From JAAZNO01 sp012798275 (lineage in GTDB: Bacteria; Chloroflexota; Anaerolineae; B4-G1; SLSP01): DNA of 9,624 nt. Shown here in pieces: positions 6,680-9,624 of the stretch. Position numbers and translations under genes: made by a program. The notes under the pieces are model-generated. The model was not told the DNA's origin. It did no database searches and saw nothing but the letters and a program-made list of their open reading frames with translations. The DNA is taken from NCBI GenBank assembly GCA_035347995.1, contig DAOPQD010000110.1:1-9624 (forward strand), written 5' to 3'. Within the stretch, counting starts at the first letter, position 1. Each line of letters opens with the position of its first letter.

Positions 6680-8242
6680 TCACAACTCCTGTTGTTCAAA
6701 GGCCGCCAGGGCTCCCAGCACGCAGAGCAGGATCAACGCCACGGCAGCCGCCACGGCGCCCGCATTCGATGGCACGGGCGTCTCGCCCAGCGCGCCGAGC
6801 TGGCCCGCCCAGGAGAACAATCCCCCCGGCAACAGCGGCCCGACGCGCGGCAGGCTTCCGGCAAGCAACAGCGCGGCGGCGCCGCCAAACCCAATTCCCG
6901 CCGCGACGCCCGTGCTCATTCCCAGGGTGCTCCCCAGCAACGCCACCGCCACGAACACCATCAGCCAGAGGAACAACAGCGCATTGATCGCCATGAACAG
7001 CCCAAAATCCAGCGCGCCAAAGAGCACCACCGTGTAGAAGTAGGCCCCCAGGCCCGCCACCAGAAATCCACCCGCGTACACCACCGTCTGCGCGGTGAAT
7101 TTGCTCAGGATGAAGGCCCAGCGCGGCAACGGCTTGCTCAGCACCAGGGCCGCCGTCCCGCGTTCCCGCTCACCGGCCACGGCGCCCATCCCCAGCAAAA
7201 TGGCGATGATGAATCCAAACTGGGAGAGATTTTTGAGATATTGGCCGATGGCGTCCACCGCCGTCGGGGTCGGGATCAGCTCCGCGAACATCTCCGCGCC
7301 GGCGATGCTGCGCAGCAGCTGCGGCGTGAAATATGCCAGCAGCGGCGAGAACAGGCCAAACAGGACAAACACCGCCAGCACGATCAGGACGCGCCGGGTG
7401 CGCCATTGTTGCAGCAGCTCCTTGCGCGTCGCCGCCAGGAAAGCCGCCGCCTCCACCTTCCACGGAGCGACGGGACGCGCGACCGGCGAACGTTCCCGCC
7501 GCCACAGGCGCGTCAGCCAGAACAGCCCCGGCAGGAGCCCCGCCACCAACGCCCCGTAAGTCCAGGCCAGGCTGTCGGTATAACCGGCAATCATGACGAG
7601 GAGGGCGTTGGTCGCCATGTGATAGGCCACCGCCGCGAGGTAAAAAACGACCTTGCGGTCCACGAACGCCCGCCACACGAGCGCCGAAAAGACCAGGTGC
7701 AGGGCCAGGGCCAGGATCCGCTCCAACAAGGGCAGCGCGGCGGCGAGCGGACTCTGCTCGAAGACCTGCAGCTGCGCGCTCAGAGCGACGAGCTGCGCCG
7801 GGGAGAGCGCCAGCGTCTGCAGATCCACGCCGCGCAACGCCGCCAGCGAGCTCAGGGTAGCTGCCGTCAGGACGCCAGTCAGCAGCGCTTCACAGCCGCC
7901 GTGTCCCAGGCCGAGCAACAGGCCGTGTTCGAGGGAGCGCCAGCGCCGCAACAGCGCGTACCCCAACGCCCGCGCGGATTCCTCGCACAACGCCGCCGTT
8001 ACTCCCAGCAGCAACGCCGTCCGCCAGAGAGGAAATGCCGGGTCGAAAGTCTCTCGCGGCAACCAGCCAAGTCGTGTCAGGCCGGCGTTCAGCGGCAAAT
8101 GCACCGCTTGCGAGCCGGCGAAAGTCGCCGCGCCGACGAGAAAAAGGAACCAGGGCGCAGCCGCCCGGCGTCGCAACACAACCGCCGCAATCACCGGCAG
8201 GCCAAACATCAAGAGGATCGCAAGGGTGTAGGCGAGAATCAT
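6680..8242 (-). CDS. YhfC-type intramembrane protease fused to ABC-2 permease
   Basis: A 520-residue polytopic membrane protein made of two whole domains. Residues 1-245 match YhfC-family glutamic intramembrane proteases: Glu87-Glu88-x-x-Arg91 (CEESARALGY), His114 and Glu118 in LGLGHGGCEALL, His182 in LALHLVF, and His208/Asn212 in AYHMATNALL. Residues about 262-520 match an ABC-2 permease: cytosolic lead-in FLAATRKELLQQWRTRRVL, membrane spans near 284-306, 342-356, 385-408, 415-440, 445-465 and 493-513, and the motif GERERGTAALVLSKPLPR. Each half has the usual length of the stand-alone family, joined by a short basic linker (RLWRRERSPVARPVAP). The reading frame is continuous. The start ATG has AGGAG six bases upstream. 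The ATPase gene is 38 bases upstream, so the permease half should pair with it. The substrate is unknown. A link between proteolysis and export is inference. Confidence 0.85.
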   Translation of the reverse strand: MILAYTLAILLMFGLPVIAAVVLRRRAAAPWFLFLVGAATFAGSQAVHLPLNAGLTRLGWLPRETFDPAFPLWRTALLLGVTAALCEESARALGYALLRRWRSLEHGLLLGLGHGGCEALLTGVLTAATLSSLAALRGVDLQTLALSPAQLVALSAQLQVFEQSPLAAALPLLERILALALHLVFSALVWRAFVDRKVVFYLAAVAYHMATNALLVMIAGYTDSLAWTYGALVAGLLPGLFWLTRLWRRERSPVARPVAPWKVEAAAFLAATRKELLQQWRTRRVLIVLAVFVLFGLFSPLLAYFTPQLLRSIAGAEMFAELIPTPTAVDAIGQYLKNLSQFGFIIAILLGMGAVAGERERGTAALVLSKPLPRWAFILSKFTAQTVVYAGGFLVAGLGAYFYTVVLFGALDFGLFMAINALLFLWLMVFVAVALLGSTLGMSTGVAAGIGFGGAAALLLAGSLPRVGPLLPGGLFSWAGQLGALGETPVPSNAGAVAAAVALILLCVLGALAAFEQQEL

Positions 8243-8280
8243 CCTGTACTCCTGTCACAGGGGGCATGACACCTCAGACG

Positions 8281-9210
8281 TCACGCGCTGACCTGAAGGA
8301 AGATTTCCTCCAGGGTGGGGCGCACCCACTCGTAGCGGCTGAGGAGCGCCCCTTGCCCCACGACGTAAGGCAACAGCGCGCGTTTGGCCGTGTCCACATC
8401 ACGCACCACCACCCGCACGCCCTGGAGGTCTGCGGTCGCCCCTTCCACCCAGGGAAAGGCGCGCAGCCCCTCTAGCAGCTTCTCAGGGATCGGACCGCCA
8501 GCGGGATCGAACTCCAACAGCGCGGTGTTGAGCGCGTACCGCTGGAGCAGCGCCTCCCGCGCTTCCACTAACAGCAGCCGGCCCTGGTGAATGATGGCGA
8601 CGGTGTCGCAGATGCGTTCCACATCCGCCAGAATGTGGCTGGAGAAAAAGACGGTCACCTCACCCCGCAGGCCGGCCAACAGTTCCAGAACCTCGTGACG
8701 GCCCGCCGGGTCGAGAGCACTCGTCGGTTCATCCAACAGCAGCACCGGCGGGCGATGCAAAAGCGCCTGTGCGATGCCAAGCCGCTGACGCATCCCGCCG
8801 GAGAAGCCGCCGATGCGTCGCCGCGCCGCCTCCTTGAGGTCTACGAGCGTCAGCACCTCTTCGATGCGGCGGCGGCGTTCGTCGTCGGGCAGACCAAACA
8901 GCCGTCCCACGTAATCGAGGTACTCGCGGGGCGTCATCCAGCCGTAGAAAGCGGGAGCTTCGGGCAGATAGCCGAACTTATCGCGCGCCGTGCTGTCGCC
9001 ATCGGTCGTCTCGATGCCGGCGACCCAGGCCCGGCCGGCGGTAGGGTGCGCCAGTCCGACGAGAAGGCGCATCGTCGTCGTCTTCCCCGCGCCGTTACGC
9101 CCCAGGAAACCAAAGATGGAGCCAGCCGGCACCTCCAAATCCAGGTGATCGAGCGCCAGGACTTCCCCGTAGCGTTTGGTCAGCCCTTCACAGCGCAGCG
9201 CTTCATTCAT
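8281..9210 (-). CDS. ABC transporter ATP-binding protein (YxlF/CcmA-like)
   Basis: A 309-residue ATPase that powers the ABC-2 permease encoded next. Walker A is GRNGAGKTT (38-45, Lys43). The Q-loop position reads YLPEAPAFY, with Glu84 instead of Gln, as is common in this subfamily. The signature is FSGGMRQRL (136-144), Walker B is VLLLDEP (156-162, Glu161), the D-loop is SALDP and the switch His is 192 (SSHIL). Residues about 220-309 are the extra C-terminal domain found in drug/antibiotic-type ABC-2 ATPases, ending TLEEIFLQVSA. All catalytic residues are present. The start ATG overlaps the end of the upstream miniprotein gene by 8 bases and has only a weak site (GGAAGG) touching it, so translation is probably coupled. 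The gene order PLDc_N, ATPase, permease parallels yxlE-yxlF-yxlG of the B. subtilis sigY operon. Confidence 0.95.
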   Translation of the reverse strand: MNEALRCEGLTKRYGEVLALDHLDLEVPAGSIFGFLGRNGAGKTTTMRLLVGLAHPTAGRAWVAGIETTDGDSTARDKFGYLPEAPAFYGWMTPREYLDYVGRLFGLPDDERRRRIEEVLTLVDLKEAARRRIGGFSGGMRQRLGIAQALLHRPPVLLLDEPTSALDPAGRHEVLELLAGLRGEVTVFFSSHILADVERICDTVAIIHQGRLLLVEAREALLQRYALNTALLEFDPAGGPIPEKLLEGLRAFPWVEGATADLQGVRVVVRDVDTAKRALLPYVVGQGALLSRYEWVRPTLEEIFLQVSA

Positions 9211-9415
9211 CCTTCCGTCCTACAATGAAGTAGAGAATGGGCCCGATAACGTTGACCAGGGCAATGATCAAGACCCACATCACCTTGGAGCCGTTGAGGG
9301 CCTCCTCGGGGCGCTTCACCAGGTCCAGCAGCGCGAAGATCAGCAATCCTATTTGAATCAACACCAGAGGGATCAGCAAGGGCAGATACTCAGACAGTCC
9401 ATTCACGTCCATCAT
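9203..9415 (-). CDS. PLDc_N domain membrane miniprotein (YxlE-like)
   Basis: A 70-residue membrane protein with two helices, about residues 11-33 (LPLLIPLVLIQIGLLIFALL) and 46-66 (MWVLIIALVNVIGPILYFIV), ending in a charged GRKDE tail. This is the stand-alone PLDc_N module (the membrane segment of cardiolipin-synthase-like proteins), with the typical LIPLVLIQ, D-L-V-K-R and NVIGPILYF-GRK pieces. ATG 9415 was chosen because AAGGAGG lies six bases upstream. ATG 9412 is also possible, and a longer start at 9451 has no such site. In B. subtilis, YxlE of the same type comes just before the YxlFG transporter and has been described as a negative regulator with YxlD of SigY. Here it probably anchors or regulates the ABC complex. 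No sigma factor gene is seen in the window. Confidence 0.9.
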   Translation of the reverse strand: MMDVNGLSEYLPLLIPLVLIQIGLLIFALLDLVKRPEEALNGSKVMWVLIIALVNVIGPILYFIVGRKDE

Positions 9416-9451
9416 TTCCAACCTCCTTCGAAAATGGCCCCGAATGAACAC

Positions 9452-9469
9452 AATTCCACGAATTCCACG
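9452..9469. repeat. Tandem 9-mer AATTCCACG x2
   Basis: AATTCCACG is repeated exactly at 9452-9460 and 9461-9469, and is followed by a partial third copy (AAT). On the minus strand it reads as CGTGGAATT twice. It lies in the upstream region of the PLDc_N operon. Confidence 0.7.
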
Positions 9470-9515
9470 AATAAGATGAGAAATTCCTGGCCCCCGGGGC
9501 TGCTACGTCCTCAAA

Positions 9516-9535
9516 CACCGCGCTTCAGCGCGGTG
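9516..9535. other. Strong GC hairpin with TTCA loop, candidate IS200/IS605-type end
   Basis: CACCGCGC (9516-9523) pairs perfectly with GCGCGGTG (9528-9535) around the loop TTCA. On the minus strand the loop reads TGAA, giving GCGCTGAAGCGC. Perfect GC stems with this kind of loop are common at the right ends of TnpB-bearing elements, where they close the guide-RNA scaffold. No tnpB frame is visible inside the window, so the element, if any, would lie beyond 9624 or be decayed. Confidence 0.35.
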
Positions 9536-9551
9536 GGCTCGTGTCGAACCG

Positions 9552-9590
9552 GTGAGCCGTCGCCGTCGCTGCTCACGGGTTATGGCTCAC
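9552..9590. repeat. Alternative inverted repeats GTGAGCC / GCTCAC / GGCTCAC
   Basis: GTGAGCC (9552-9558) can pair with GGCTCAC (9584-9590), and its first six bases can instead pair with GCTCAC (9571-9576). The two folds exclude each other. With the hairpin at 9516-9535 they form a structured block of about 75 bases, which could be part of a structured RNA or transposon end. Confidence 0.5.
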
Positions 9591-9624
9591 AGGGTAACTG
9601 TCCAGCCACTGACTAAAAAAACGG
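9591..9624. other. Right-edge non-coding sequence, no gene seen
   Basis: From the last hairpin to the window end no frame or motif can be supported. The A7 run at 9615-9621 is notable in an otherwise GC-rich window. On the minus strand it is a T7 run, but it does not follow a stem within the window. Confidence 0.3.

Noticed and set aside
5542..6987. 481-residue plus-strand frame spanning the transpeptidase end, lipoprotein and permease end
   Set aside because: It crosses three well-supported genes and is low-complexity Arg/Gly repeat where it passes the Thr-Pro linker.
6692..8269. 525-residue plus-strand frame opposite the permease
   Set aside because: Extremely Gln/Arg/His-rich with no hydrophobic core. 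It mirrors the Leu/Ala-rich membrane protein on the other strand.
9516..9535. Hairpin as an intrinsic terminator
   Set aside because: No T run follows on the plus strand and only three T on the minus strand. A transposon-end or structured-RNA role fits better.

Overview
The window is GC-rich, densely coding bacterial DNA. The best guess for the host is Chloroflexota (Anaerolineae-like). The reasons are a lipoprotein whose lipobox is followed by a long Thr-Pro-Thr-Ala-Thr linker typical of that phylum, a Tat-exported YkuD enzyme with an SH3-like region, and strong AGGAGG ribosome sites beside high-GC codon use. This is inference from protein style, not a taxonomic assignment.

Region by region. 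(1) 55-600 is a short IS630-family element with both ends intact (24 of 29 matching bases, flanked by TA). Its transposase carries a large in-frame internal deletion that removes the helix-turn-helix region and the first catalytic Asp. It retains a consensus -10 box and a hairpin placed to hide the ribosome site in read-through transcripts. (2) 600-2242, minus strand, is a probable operon of a 61-residue Cys-rich small protein, a YajO-like aldo/keto reductase and a DUF2255 protein. (3) 2329-2361 holds two divergent extended -10 promoters. One drives region 2. The other drives region 4. (4) 2422-4478, plus strand, encodes an AraC_N-type AraC regulator followed after 11 bases by a TTR-like plus papain-like cysteine peptidase-type protein of unknown role. 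(5) 4602-5693, plus strand, is a Tat-exported L,D-transpeptidase. (6) 9415-5698, minus strand, is a four-gene membrane operon: PLDc_N miniprotein, ABC ATPase, a protein joining a YhfC-type glutamic intramembrane protease to an ABC-2 permease, and a lipoprotein. The first three genes resemble the Bacillus yxlE-yxlF-yxlG order, with the permease extended by a whole YhfC domain. (7) 9416-9624 is non-coding, with a tandem 9-mer and several hairpins. One is a GC-rich stem with a TTCA loop, as seen at the ends of IS200/IS605 (TnpB) elements.

How the genes may work together. The AraC regulator sits back to back with the reductase operon across a compact shared promoter region, so it probably controls that operon and itself. 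The L,D-transpeptidase and the lipoprotein act outside the membrane and meet tail to tail with 4 bases between them. The most unusual protein is the protease-permease fusion, which suggests an exporter or self-protection system in which intramembrane proteolysis is tied to an ABC-2 channel. No RNA gene, CRISPR array or complete autonomous mobile element was seen.
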